Shown piece after piece: positions 48,031 through 58,307 of a stretch of 64,000 nucleotides of DNA (within the stretch, counting starts at the first letter, position 1; every line of letters begins with the position of its first letter). Position numbers and translations under genes: made by a program. Under the pieces are notes generated by a model. That model was not told the origin of the DNA, ran no database searches, and saw only the letters and a program-made list of their open reading frames with translations. Source of the stretch: Maratus speciosus (Eukaryota > Arthropoda > Arachnida > Araneae > Salticidae); assembly GCA_963932465.1 (NCBI GenBank), contig OZ010787.1, forward strand, positions 19,361,936 through 19,425,935. The letters are read 5' to 3'.

Positions 48031-48264
48031 TCTTGGCTAACATCAACTCAATACATCACATTTCGAAGCTAAATAACTCCCACAAACTTTACAGCACGCA
48101 TTTAAAGTAAACCTGATCTGCAAGTTCTGAGTGGCGCCACACTTATGCGTGAAGCGCGAAATTTCAATCAATGACATCTTTCAGATGTATAAACACGCCT
48201 ATCAAATTTCGTTTATCTAACATAAGTCTTTCTTGGTGTTGGGATTTTTTTTTATGTCAGTGTA

Positions 48265-48362
48265 TTTAAGTATTGTGTTTCCCAAACTCTTAAAAAAAAA
48301 AAAAAAAAAAAAGTCTTCAGAAAGTAAAATTTCTGAAAGTTAGTGATTCTAACACAATCATT
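48265..48362. other. Short intron remnant between two elements
   Basis: About 100 bases with an A run (48293-48311) between the Tc1 derivative and the copia target duplication. Confidence 0.5.
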
Positions 48363-48367
48363 GAACT

Positions 48368-49361
48368 TGATAGAGATACCAAACACTGGTTTTCTCATCG
48401 CCTCCTATTTCCTATTTATCATAATTTCATACCACAATCATCTTTTTTATTTACAAATTCATATTTTATTTTTTATTTATTACTTCATTATAATATCTCA
48501 TAATATCAGTAATAAATGTTTCTAAAACTTACCTTACCTTTTTACTTCATTTCCGGACTGTATCTATCAGTTTTACATAATGTATTGGTCCTGTAATGTC
48601 AATAGCTATCTATATCTTTTTCCGTTCACGGACTCCATTTTCTTTGCAACCTGCATCGGCAAAACCACGTTTCAAAGTGATTACGTATTTCCGTAACGAT
48701 ATTTTTCCCGCCAGATGGCGACTGACAATATCGTATCTATTATCGAATTTATCATCGAATCTAGCTTTTGCATCGATTCGATGCCGTTCTGTGATTGGTC
48801 CGTTTCGTGGTCTCTGCTCCGAAACGTCGATTTCAATCCTAGCCATTTCATATAAATAAATGATCCGGACATCGTTAGTTTGCATTTTTATCTTCCTTTA
48901 AATGGAAGTAACTTTTCTTGACACTGAATGTTGGCTGGTCCAACATTCTGGAAGTATTGATTAACATACTTGTTATTTTATTTTAACTATGAGTTTATTT
49001 TTAAATAGTTGTAAATCTTAAAGTAATGTCTGAAAAATATGTCTTCAAGCCTTCTGCAAACTGCCATTGTTATGGCATGTTGTTATGTGTACAAGAACCA
49101 CTGCTGTGTTAATCTTCATATTGATTATTTGCTGTATCATCATCTAGTGTCATCGAAGTGAAATAAACGTTTTTCGTTAACTTTACTATTATGCATTTTG
49201 TTTTATTATCCTAGTTAAGAGATCGTTTTTCATATATGCTCATTTAAATATTTTCACTTCCAATACGTCCTATTTACCAGCCTTTACCTCCACTGGGCTT
49301 TTCTGCATGTTTAAATAGACTGTTACGTATATAAACCACACAGGTTATATTACGTCCAAGA
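48368..49361 (+). repeat. 5' LTR of the copia element
   Basis: Starts TGATAGAGATACC and ends GTCCAAGA, so the 3' terminus is not the usual CA. It contains TATAAATA (48851-48858) and AATAAA (49162-49167), in the order expected for U3-R promoter and polyadenylation signals. Confidence 0.95.
48851..48858 (+). promoter_or_regulatory. TATA box of the copia 5' LTR
   Basis: TATAAATA, followed about 22 bases later by ACATCGTTAGTTTGC as a possible start region. The identical arrangement is at 57708-57715 in the 3' LTR. Inferred from position and motif only. Confidence 0.55.
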
Positions 49362-49363
49362 AT

Positions 49364-49375
49364 ATGGGTTATGGG
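49364..49375 (+). promoter_or_regulatory. Copia primer-binding site (internal initiator tRNA-Met type)
   Basis: TGGGTTATGGGC starts two bases after the 5' LTR. It is complementary to the anticodon-stem region of initiator tRNA-Met, the half-tRNA priming known for Drosophila copia. It is followed by an unpaired extension (GGACATAACC). Confidence 0.75.
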
Positions 49376-49750
49376 CGGACATAACCTAGGAAGTGTATGA
49401 GCTAATCGATCTCATAGGATAAAATGAAATATTATTTGCAATAAACCTGAACTTTTCCTGAGTTATCAAAACAAATTTTTACTTTAAATGCTGGTTATTG
49501 AAATTTTTTTTTTCTAACGAACTTATATTAGTTACAGGATTCTTGCATATTTCAACGAACTCTCTTTAGTTATAGGATTTTTGCATACATTAATGAACTT
49601 TATTCCGAATTTGTTGATTTTTCTACAACAGACTGGTTTACTTTACTGATCGATGATGAATTTTTCGTTTAGATAGATTACTTTTCTTCAACTTAAAAAT
49701 TTTTTTTAAGAAGGTAAAGGCACAGGTGAAGATAACGGACGAAAAGCTCG

Positions 49751-49770
49751 GGGGGGGGGGGGGGGGGGGG
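49751..49770 (+). repeat. G homopolymer in the copia leader
   Basis: About 20 consecutive G between the primer site and gag. A similar G run on the sense strand occurs in both coding-poor copia-type elements, so it may be a leader feature. Exact length is unreliable in sequencing. Confidence 0.8.
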
Positions 49771-49827
49771 TTAGCACTTCTAGTACTTAAAATATTTTTG
49801 GCTGTGTTTAAATTTTTTTTTTTTTCC

Positions 49828-52686
49828 ATGATGGCCACAAATATAATAGATAAACTTAGTTCAAGGAACTATGCTACATGGTGTAGCGATATGAAATATT
49901 TGTTGTTAGAAAAAGGCCTGTGGGATATAATAAGTTTAAAACAGACGGTACCTGAAGTTAGTACGAGTGTTACTGCCGATATGGTCAATCAATTTACCTC
50001 CCGTGCAAACAAGGCTCTTTCCTTGATTTTTCTTAATATAGAGCCAGAATTTAAGCGATTAATTGATGATTGTCAAGAACCAGTTGCAGCTTGGGAAAAA
50101 TTGCACAAAAATTTTCATCCAGATTCACGTACTCATCATATGTCCTTGTTTAATGAGCTTATGGAAGAAAGGATAAGATATGGTGAATCTATAAATCTTT
50201 TTGCGACAAGGCTGAAGAAAATTTACCAAGAAATTAAGTCTATAGATAAAAATTTTGCTGAATGTTACTTAAGTTACCAATTCCTGCGTTTTCTACCGTC
50301 AAATTACGACACTTTAGTACAACAGATATTGGCTAAACCTGCAGATATATTTAAATTTGATTTGGTGGTCGATGAACTGGTGGCTGAAGAGACCAGACAA
50401 AAGTTGCGTGATCGAGATAATGCTAAACAAGTGAACATCTCCAATACAGTAAAAGTGAAGAAATCGTTTAATGGAAAATCTCATTTTCGAAAATATCAAA
50501 GAAAAAGATGTTGGAAATGTGGCAAATTGGGTCATTTACAGACCAATTGCTTTTCAAAGTCTCCAAATAACCAGTTTCGTCACAGAGATGTTTCTCCCTC
50601 TTCATATTCTCAACATGGTCACTCCTCAAGCCGATCCAGTTCCCGTAATCGCTACTTCAAACAGTCTCCCGAGAGGTACCGCAGTGATACTTCATATTCT
50701 AGCCCGCCGGATGATGATTCCAACTCCATTTCTAGTTCCTATGACTCGTCTCCTAGAGGTCTTAGAGGTTCCAGAGAACGAAGCAAGAATCCCAGGCACA
50801 AGCATACTAGACGTTCTTCTCCATATGTTTCTAATAACAGAGGTGGTGGCTCTTGCTCGAAGTTATCAAAAAGTACATGTAAGTCAAATCTTTTTATCTC
50901 GCATTCTAGTTTTAGTAATGTTGTAAATGATTGTGACTGGATTTTAGACACGGGTGCGAGCCATCATTTCTGTAATAATAAAAATTTGTTTTCTAATTTT
51001 CAGGAACTAAATGATGAAATGTCAGTTGCCGTAAAAAATGTACTATTTCTCATAAAGGGTAAAGGGGAAGTTAAACTTCGTTTTGGTCAAAGGGTTTTTA
51101 CCTTGTGTAACGTAATGTATTCTGATCAGTTACGTAGAAACCTTATTTCTGGTCCTCAGTTAGATTTAAATGGTTTGACCTTTCAGGGTCATAATGGTGA
51201 GGTGAAAGGCCGTCGGGGGCCCGAGTACTTGTTTAGCGCATATTTAAAAGATCGAATTTATAAGCTGTATCCAAAAATTCCAATCTCTGTTCATAAATCT
51301 GTTAAATTTGAAACTTCTGCCGTTAAACAGGACAAGAAAATGTTACATTGGCACTGCAAATATGGTCACATAAGTCCTTCTTTAATTGCACATACAAGCC
51401 GTAAGCAAGGCGTACGTGGCTTACCAGGACTAAAAGAGACCAATTTATTTTGCGAATCATGTAAATTTGGCAAGTTAAAGAATATTTCACATAAATTTAA
51501 CAAGAATATCCGCTCTAATCATCCACTTGAGCTTCTGTATGCAGATTTGTGGGGTCCATGCCGTATAGAAGGAAGAGGTGGCGAATGTTACTTTTTGTCA
51601 ATTATTGATGACTTTTCCCGCCGTGTGTCAGTTTACCCGTTAAAATTGAAATCCGACACGTTTGATGTCGTTAGAAAGCATATTATACGGGCAGAAACAT
51701 ACCTGAATAGGAAAGTCAAGAGCTTTCAGACTGATAACGGTGGGGAGTTCGACAACATTTCTTTTACGCGTTTTTTTGATGAAAAGGGTATTCGCCACGA
51801 GTTCACGAATTCGTACACGCCACAGCAAAATGGTGTTGCGGAACGTTTCATGGCTACGGCAGCAGATGGGATTAGAACATTACTAACTGATAGTAATTTA
51901 GACCCAAAATTCTGGCCAGAGGCTTTAAAATACTTTGTATACAGCTGGAATAGAATCTGTCCAAAACTTCTGGGGAAAACGCCGTTCGAACTTTATGGTA
52001 ATAGAAAGCCATCTGTCCGGCATTTAAAGCCGTTTGGTATGGAAGCATATGTTAAAATTCCAAAGCAAAGGTCGTGGAAACTGGAAGCACGTGCCAGAAA
52101 GGGATTTTTGGTAGGGTACGCATTTCGTACACGGGGTTATAGAATTTGGATACCAGAAACAGATGATATTGTTGAATCTTCAAATGTGTATTTTAATGAA
52201 TGTACGACTGGGGTAAGATGCAGTGTAGCTGTACTGGGCACCGATGATTATGCCCTCTTCCCTCCCAAAGCTGAGGTTAATCGAGATGTTGCTGTTGAAG
52301 ATGAACCTGAGGCTATCCCAGGTCCTTCCGGCAGTTCTCAAGATTACCCGCTTGGGAGGGGGGAGGACAAGGATTCGGGGTCCAGTGACACTATTCAGCC
52401 AACTATTCTTAAAGATGTTTGTTGGCTTAGAAAACCTGTCATGCGTAGAAAAAAAGATCGTATAGACATCTATTACTATGTAATGGGTAAAAACGACAGG
52501 TTACGTTCTTTAAATGAAGTAAAGAAATACTGTGAAGAAAACAATATTCTATTTAAGCCTGAAATTTTTGATTTTACACAGTCCAATTCTTATTCTGGTA
52601 TAGTCCCCATTCCTGAAGAATCCTCTCCTTCTGATAGTGAAGATGACAGTTCTAGCGAGTCTAGTTTTTCACATATATCCGCATGA
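49828..52686 (+). CDS. Copia gag-protease-integrase polyprotein, ending at UGA
   Basis: Start ATG 49828 (MMATNIIDKLSSRNYATWCS). The open frame runs further upstream only through the G tract. Gag has a UBN2-type capsid region (VAAWEKLHKNFHPDSRTHHM; LFATRLKKIYQEIKSID) and a zinc knuckle CWKCGKLGHLQTNC near residue 228. A Ser/Arg-rich stretch follows, then protease DWILDTGASHHFC near residue 371. The pre-integrase zinc region is HWHCKYGH...FCESCKFGK. Integrase has D in LYADLWGP (about residue 572), D in QTDNGGEFD (about 635) and E in QQNGVAERF (about 671). It ends SSFSHISA then TGA, followed immediately by CTAG, and the frame continues open beyond. All catalytic residues are present. Confidence 0.95.
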   Translation: MMATNIIDKLSSRNYATWCSDMKYLLLEKGLWDIISLKQTVPEVSTSVTADMVNQFTSRANKALSLIFLNIEPEFKRLIDDCQEPVAAWEKLHKNFHPDSRTHHMSLFNELMEERIRYGESINLFATRLKKIYQEIKSIDKNFAECYLSYQFLRFLPSNYDTLVQQILAKPADIFKFDLVVDELVAEETRQKLRDRDNAKQVNISNTVKVKKSFNGKSHFRKYQRKRCWKCGKLGHLQTNCFSKSPNNQFRHRDVSPSSYSQHGHSSSRSSSRNRYFKQSPERYRSDTSYSSPPDDDSNSISSSYDSSPRGLRGSRERSKNPRHKHTRRSSPYVSNNRGGGSCSKLSKSTCKSNLFISHSSFSNVVNDCDWILDTGASHHFCNNKNLFSNFQELNDEMSVAVKNVLFLIKGKGEVKLRFGQRVFTLCNVMYSDQLRRNLISGPQLDLNGLTFQGHNGEVKGRRGPEYLFSAYLKDRIYKLYPKIPISVHKSVKFETSAVKQDKKMLHWHCKYGHISPSLIAHTSRKQGVRGLPGLKETNLFCESCKFGKLKNISHKFNKNIRSNHPLELLYADLWGPCRIEGRGGECYFLSIIDDFSRRVSVYPLKLKSDTFDVVRKHIIRAETYLNRKVKSFQTDNGGEFDNISFTRFFDEKGIRHEFTNSYTPQQNGVAERFMATAADGIRTLLTDSNLDPKFWPEALKYFVYSWNRICPKLLGKTPFELYGNRKPSVRHLKPFGMEAYVKIPKQRSWKLEARARKGFLVGYAFRTRGYRIWIPETDDIVESSNVYFNECTTGVRCSVAVLGTDDYALFPPKAEVNRDVAVEDEPEAIPGPSGSSQDYPLGRGEDKDSGSSDTIQPTILKDVCWLRKPVMRRKKDRIDIYYYVMGKNDRLRSLNEVKKYCEENNILFKPEIFDFTQSNSYSGIVPIPEESSPSDSEDDSSSESSFSHISA

Positions 52687-54168
52687 CTAGCTAACAATAG
52701 TGAAACTCCCAGGACATTTAAGCAGGCATGCAGATCAGAACAGAGCTCGATCTGGTGGGAAGCAATGAAGCTTGAAATGAAGGTTATGAGAGACCGTGGA
52801 GTTTGGCATTTGGAAGAATTACCGGTACATGTCACTCCAGTAGGTTGCCGGTGGGTTTACACGACGAAACAGGATGAATTTGGACGGATCGCCAGGCACA
52901 AGGCTAGACTTGTTGCCCAAGGGTTCAAACAAATAAAGGGAGAGTCCTACGAAGAGACTTTTAGCCCTGTTGTGAACTTTGGCGTTATCCGATTCTTTTT
53001 CTCCCTTCTTGTTTCGTGTAGCGGGTGGTCACACACTCAGTGTGACGTGACCTGCGCCTACCTGTATGCACCACTGAGTGAGGATGTGTATATGAACCAA
53101 CCTCCCGGATTCTCAGAGCCTGGAAAAGAGCATTTATATTGCAAACTAGATCGCGCTTTGTATGGTTTGCATCAAAGTGGGAGAGAGTGGTTCATGGAGA
53201 TTCATAAAGCTCTACTACAGATTGGTTTTAAGAAATTTTCAACATGTAATTGTGTTTATATTTTTAATTCTAATATTTTATTACTATTGTATGTGGACGA
53301 CATAGTGATCTTTGGAAAAACTCAAAAGCTTATAGATAATATCTTAAAGAAATTAAAAGAAAGATTTGATATAAAGGAACTGGGTAGAACTAGAAAGCTA
53401 TTAGGTGTTGAATTTGAAGATACTCAATCAGGAGTTATCATACACCAGCAAAACTACATTCAAGATGTATGTAATAGATTTAGTTCTTTTAAAATTCCAG
53501 TCTCATCATTGCCTATAAGTAAAGGTATTATTTTTTCAAGATCCAGTTGTCCAGTATCCAATCATGACATTCAGGAAATGTCCCGTTTTCCTTACCGTAA
53601 TTTATTGGGTTGTCTTTCTTTTGTTGCGAACCGTACTCGACCCGACATTTGCTATGCCGTGAACTTACTGAGCCAGTTTCAGGCGAACCCAGGTATAGTC
53701 CATTGGGATGGGTTGCTACGATTGCTAGGATATTTAAAATCTACTATGCATTTTAAGCTGAAACTCTCGTGCAGGTCTAACGATCTCACGATCTTTACTG
53801 ATGCCGACTTTGCGGCTAACCGCGACGATCGGACCTCGGTTGGCGGTCAAATAGTCATGCTTGACGAGGCTCCCGTCGATTGGTGCACTTTTAAAGAAAA
53901 GTGCGTTTCGTTATCGACCATGGAGTCTGAATTCGTCGCAATGACTGAGGCCGTCAAGAACCTGGTCTGGTTTGACCGGATACGTCGCGAGTGTGCACAG
54001 GAGGGGATCGTACCTGTACTGGGGAGGACAGCTGAGATGAAAGCAGATAATCAAGCAGCAATAGATTTTGTTAAATCTCCTGTGGAAAATTACAAATCCA
54101 AGCATATTGACGTTAAGCTGTTTTTTATTCGGGATTTGTTTAATAGGGGGAATTTTTGCTCAGTCATG
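52687..54168 (+). CDS. Copia reverse transcriptase-RNase H, same frame after the UGA
   Basis: In frame with the upstream ORF. RT motifs are GCRWVYTTKQDEFGRIARHK, ARLVAQGFKQIKGESYEETF, VYMNQPPGF, LDRALYGLHQSGREWF and the catalytic LLYVDDIVIFGK (about 53285-53320). RNase H has FTDADFAANRDDRTSVGGQ, STMESEFVAMTEAVKNLVWF and KADNQAAIDFV. It reads through HIDVKLFFIRDLFNRGNF and is then cut by the insertion at 54169. The only in-frame stop before this is the UGA at 52684. The remaining C-terminal segment lies beyond the insertion. Confidence 0.95.
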
Positions 54169-55693
54169 CAGTGATGTCACTGTACTTCAAAAAACCTGGG
54201 TCCCCGGGACCCAGGATTTCCAAAAATCTGGGTCCCTTTTTTAAAAAAGCGGGTCCCCATCAATAATTCATATTTTAAAGGAATAAATGAAACTTGGTTA
54301 TTTGGAAAATATAAAATAAATGCACTAATTATAGTTTTAATAATAATTAAATAATGAATTAAAACCAGTATTAATTTTATTCAAATAAGATATTTTTTAA
54401 AAATATTAACAGAAATTTTCATTACTTTTTTAAAAGTAAAAATGCAAGGTTTTATACAGTTTTAATTGTAGCATTGTTACACACATACAGTTTTAATTGT
54501 AAAATAATGCTTATTTGAGAGTAGAAGATACCAAGTTCCACTAACAAGTATCACTAATGTTCGCATTTCTTTTAAAAAAGGGCAAGACGGGTTTATTGTA
54601 AAATATATTTTTGCTGGAAAAAAATTACTTATGTTAAGTAAAGGTGTACTTTTCATTGAATGAATGGGTGCATCTAAATCATTAATAATCATCAAATCCT
54701 AAATGTTCCGAAGGCGGGAGACATTTCAATGCAGTAAGAAGGAGGGGGGGGGGGGGGGGTTCACTGGTCCACCCCCTGAATACATTATCAAAGTACACTG
54801 AAATCATGCTGTATTTTTAAGAATCTCATAAAAAAAATTAAATCCCATTTTATGAATTTTCTACCTATAAGTTTAGTTTTCACCTCTTTTTTTGGTGGAC
54901 TAAATTCACGTTTTTTCCTCTAACCTTTTGTCGAAATTTGCTATTTTTTCACGAGACTGTCATGAAAATCGTGTTTTTTCCGCGATACTTTGACAAAATT
55001 CGGCTTTATTCCTCGATTTTTTGACGAAATACGCTATTTTGTTGCAGCCCTTTTACGAAAATCGCATTTTTTCCGCGATATTCTGATGAAACTTGTGCTT
55101 TTTTCGCAACCCTTTGACGAAAATCGGTTTTTTGGCGATTTTTTGATGAAATACGCTATTTTTGTGATCCTTTGATGAAAATCGGCTTTTTCCGTGATGT
55201 TTTGAAGAAATTTGCACTTTTTACGCGATCCTTTGGCGAAAATCGGCTTTTTTCCGCGATTTTTTCACGATCTTTTGACAAAAATCGGCTTTTTTCCGCG
55301 ATTTTTTGACGAAATTCGCTATTTTTTCGCGATCTTTTGACGAAATACGGTATTTTGTCGCGGGCCTTTTTACGAAAGTCGCGTTTTTTTTCAGTATTTT
55401 GATGAAATTTGCATTTATTTCCGCTATTTTTTGACGAAATTCGCTTTTTTTCCGCGATTCTTTGACGAAATTTGCTATTTTTTCGCGGCCCTTTTACGAA
55501 AATCGCGTTTTTTGCGCGATATTTTGATGAGATTTGCGCTTTTTTCGCGATCGTTTGACGAAAATCGGCTTTTTTTTTCGCGATTTTTTGACGAAATTAC
55601 GCGTCCCACGGGATGCGTAAGAGCTATTTTTGTGCGTCCCATCTCCGATTTTTCGCGTAATTTACGCGCTATAGCGCGTCCGCGGCATCCCTG
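54169..55693. mobile_element. CAG...CTG element with minisatellite, copy B (in copia)
   Basis: TSD GTCATG at 54163-54168 and 55694-55699. The ends CAGTGATGTCAC and GCGGCATCCCTG are an imperfect inverted pair. The left subterminal has the hairpin CCTGGGTCCCCGGGACCCAGG-like sequence at 54196-54216 and repeated GGGTCCC. The middle (54900-55600) is the family minisatellite in inverse orientation (TTTTTTGACGAAATTCGC). The right subterminal has palindromic ACGCGCTATAGCGCGTCC. A G run of about 17 lies at 54746-54762. Non-coding. Confidence 0.85.
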
Positions 55694-55803
55694 GTCATGT
55701 GCGTAGCAGATCAAACCTGGCAGACATTTTTACCAAGCCATTATCCAAAAATAAGATTTTGAGTTTTATAAAGCTTCTGTTTATGATGGAAAGTACTTAT
55801 TAG
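55694..55803 (+). pseudogene. Copia polyprotein C-terminal tail, separated by the insertion
   Basis: One frame reads NLADIFTKPLSKNKILSF, the conserved copia C-terminal motif (LADIFTKPL), and ends at TAG 55801-55803. The frame relation to the part before the insertion does not match when one TSD copy is removed, so a small indel accompanied or followed the insertion. Confidence 0.9.
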
Positions 55804-57224
55804 ATTTTCATATAGTTCATCTCATTTCCATATATAAATTTTTCATATCATATATAAATTTTTCATACATCGTACCCATGTTTATGCTGGTGAATTTTGT
55901 TGAATCCTTTTAAGCTTTTTGTTGTTACACTGTACCTAAATGTTGTTAAATTCAGTTTAAAGGATAAGTGTAAACGATTGCTATTTTGATTCCTGTTCAT
56001 TTGCCAGTATATATTCTTTTTCATGCGTTACCAGCTATCTTGACCATTGTCTAAGTTTAATTGGTTAGAGTTTTTTTAAAACTTAAAATCAACCATAAAT
56101 ATATCTTAGTAAAAGGGTTTCTTTCTTATAAAACAGCTTTTAAATATTTAAAGAAATCTTATTTTAAACTGTTTGTATCTGTGCTTATACAATGAATTTT
56201 CTTATGCATATCATTAATTTGTGTTTATCTATTCTAGGCATCTAGAGCAACACCCAATATTTGTGTGTGAGTGATTCCTGGTACCGGGAGACTAATTGTG
56301 GTATAAATGTGCCCTTAATTCATTCTCAATGGATTTGTACGTTAGTTTGTTGAAAGAGCCGTCATTTTTGTTGCTTGAGCCTAGATGCCTGGATCTCAAC
56401 TTCTCATAATTGCTTAAAATTTTATCTATATGAATTGTTTAAAATTGTAATAAAAATATTTTTCAATTGTAACTATTGTGATCAAGACATCTTGGAGAGC
56501 TGGTGATAACGTTTCCAAATTGGGAACTGTTATATTTTTGAAGTGGTACGTCATCATCATTTTCATTTTTGTAATTTAAATTGTATGAGAATTTTGCACC
56601 TTTTTAAAGTTAACTTCTTTGTTAGGCTTCTGTTAATCTTCAGTCTGAGATACGTGTACCTCTGTCTTTAGGCAAAGAAGATCTGTTATTAGCCGACAAA
56701 TTGTTTTGAAGAGTTAATTGATTTTTCTCGTTTAGCAAATTCTCTATACATTTTCACTTAAACTTTAAAATTTAATTTAACTTGTTCTTTTATGAACTTT
56801 CATCATTTAAATTTTTTTTCTAGTCATTTGTTAAAATTGTTAAATTGTTAGTTCATGTTCGAAGTATATTTCAAAGCTTCGTTTAAAGTTTTTTGACTTC
56901 TACTTTTTTTTAAGTTCAAGTTTTTCAACTTTTCAATTATTGGAATTGTTTCACGTTTTGGGTTCAGAAATGAACTAGATGTATTTCTTCAAGTTTTCAT
57001 TTTGAAGCAATCTTAACTTTTCAAATTTAAAATGTTTCACCTTTCAAATTTTCACCTTTTTTAAAAAAAAAAGTTAATTTTTTTTTTTGTTTGTTTGTTC
57101 GTTAAATAGTTTTGGTGAGTTGGGTTGAATGGTGATATCTATGGATTTTTCAATCCTTTGCTCTCTGAGTTAACTTTTTTATAGTTATCTCTTTATTTAA
57201 AGAGGCAATGAGAGGGGGGGCATT
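55804..57224 (+). other. Copia 3' untranslated region with polypurine tract
   Basis: T-rich, no coding sequence. It has an unusually long distance (1.4 kb) between the pol stop and the 3' LTR. It ends GGCAATGAGAGGGGGGGCATT, the polypurine tract. Confidence 0.75.
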
Positions 57225-58219
57225 TGATAGAGATACCAAACACTGGTTTTCTCATCGCCTCCTATTTCCTATTTATCATAATTTCATACCACAATCATCT
57301 TTTTTATTTACAAATTCATATTTTATTTTTTATTTATTACTTCATTATAATATCTCATAATATCAGTAATAAATGTTTCTAAAACTTAACTTACCTTTTT
57401 ACTTCATTTCCGGACTGTATCTATCAGTTTTACATAATGTATTGGTCCTGTAATGTCAATAGCTATCTATATCTTTTTCCGTTCACGGACTCCATTTTCT
57501 TTGCAACCTGCATCGGCAAAACCACGTTTCAAAGTGATTATGTATTTCCGTAACGATATTTTTCCCGCCAGATGGCGACTGACAATATCGTATCTATTAT
57601 CGAATTTATCATCGAATCTAGCTTTTGCATCGATTCGATGCCGTTCTGTGATTGGTCCGTTTCGTGGTCTCTGCTCCGAAACGTCGATTTCAATCCTAGC
57701 CATTTCATATAAATAAATGATCCGGACATCGTTAGTTTGCATTTTTATCTTCCTTTAAATGGAAGTAACTTTTCTTGACACTGAATGTTGGCTGGTCCAA
57801 CATTCTGGAAGTATTGATTAACATACTTGTTATTTTATTTTAACTATGAGTTTATTTTTAAATAGTTGTAAATCTTAAAGTAATGTCTGAAAAATATGTC
57901 TTCAAGCCTTCTGCAAACCGCCATTGTTATGGCGTGTTGTTATGTGTACAAGAACCACTGCTGTGTTAATCTTCATATTGATTATTTGCTGTATCATCAT
58001 CTAGTGTCATCGAAGTGAAATAAACGTTTTTCGTTAACTTTACTATTATGCATTTTGTTTTATTATCCTAGTTAAGAGATCGTTTTTCCATATATGCTCA
58101 TTTAAATATTTTCACTTCCAATACGTCCTATTTACCAGCCTTTACCTCCACTGGGCTTTTCTGCATGTTTAAATAGACTGTTGCGTATATAAACCACACA
58201 GGTTATATTACGTCCAAGA
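57225..58219 (+). repeat. 3' LTR of the copia element
   Basis: Differs from the 5' LTR by about six single-base changes or indels (for example GATTATGTAT against GATTACGTAT, CAAACCGCC against CAAACTGCC). AATAAA at 58019-58024. Confidence 0.95.
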
Positions 58220-58307
58220 GAACTCTGACTATTTTGATAAATAAGCGCATACATTAGCTTGCATATTTCAAATTAATAGTCAGTTTTACCCATTATAATT
58301 GCATATA

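Larger units (their letters stand above)
33510..48262. mobile_element. Palindromic Tc1-derived element split by three insertions
   Basis: TA lies at 33508-33509 and 48263-48264. The ends are CACTGACAGAAAAAAAATC and GATTTTTTTTTATGTCAGTG, followed inward by the shared CCCAACACCAAGAAAGACTT. Removing three insertions leaves two ~0.7-kb arms: 33510-33740 plus 37762-38229, and 38242-38472 plus 46470-46526 plus 47873-48262. They meet tail-to-tail near 38235. Each arm is the 5' end and N-terminal coding part of the same Tc1 transposase. The three invaders each have 5-bp duplications (GATGT, ATCTT, CCATC). Confidence 0.9.
48368..58219 (+). mobile_element. Young Ty1/copia LTR retrotransposon, interrupted once
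   Basis: LTRs 48368-49361 and 57225-58219 (994/995 bp) differ at about six positions by eye, roughly 99.4% identity. The TSD is GAACT (48363-48367 and 58220-58224). The primer site at about 49364-49375 reads TGGGTTATGGGC, matching the internal part of initiator tRNA-Met as in Drosophila copia. The polypurine tract AATGAGAGGGGGGG precedes the 3' LTR. The polyprotein order is gag, protease, integrase, RT, RNase H. A 1.5-kb element (54169-55693) interrupts the C-terminus. Confidence 0.97.

Noticed and set aside
48610..48885. 91-codon - strand frame, repeated at 57467-57742
   Set aside because: It is duplicated only because it lies in the two LTRs of copia. It is antisense to the element and has no known family.
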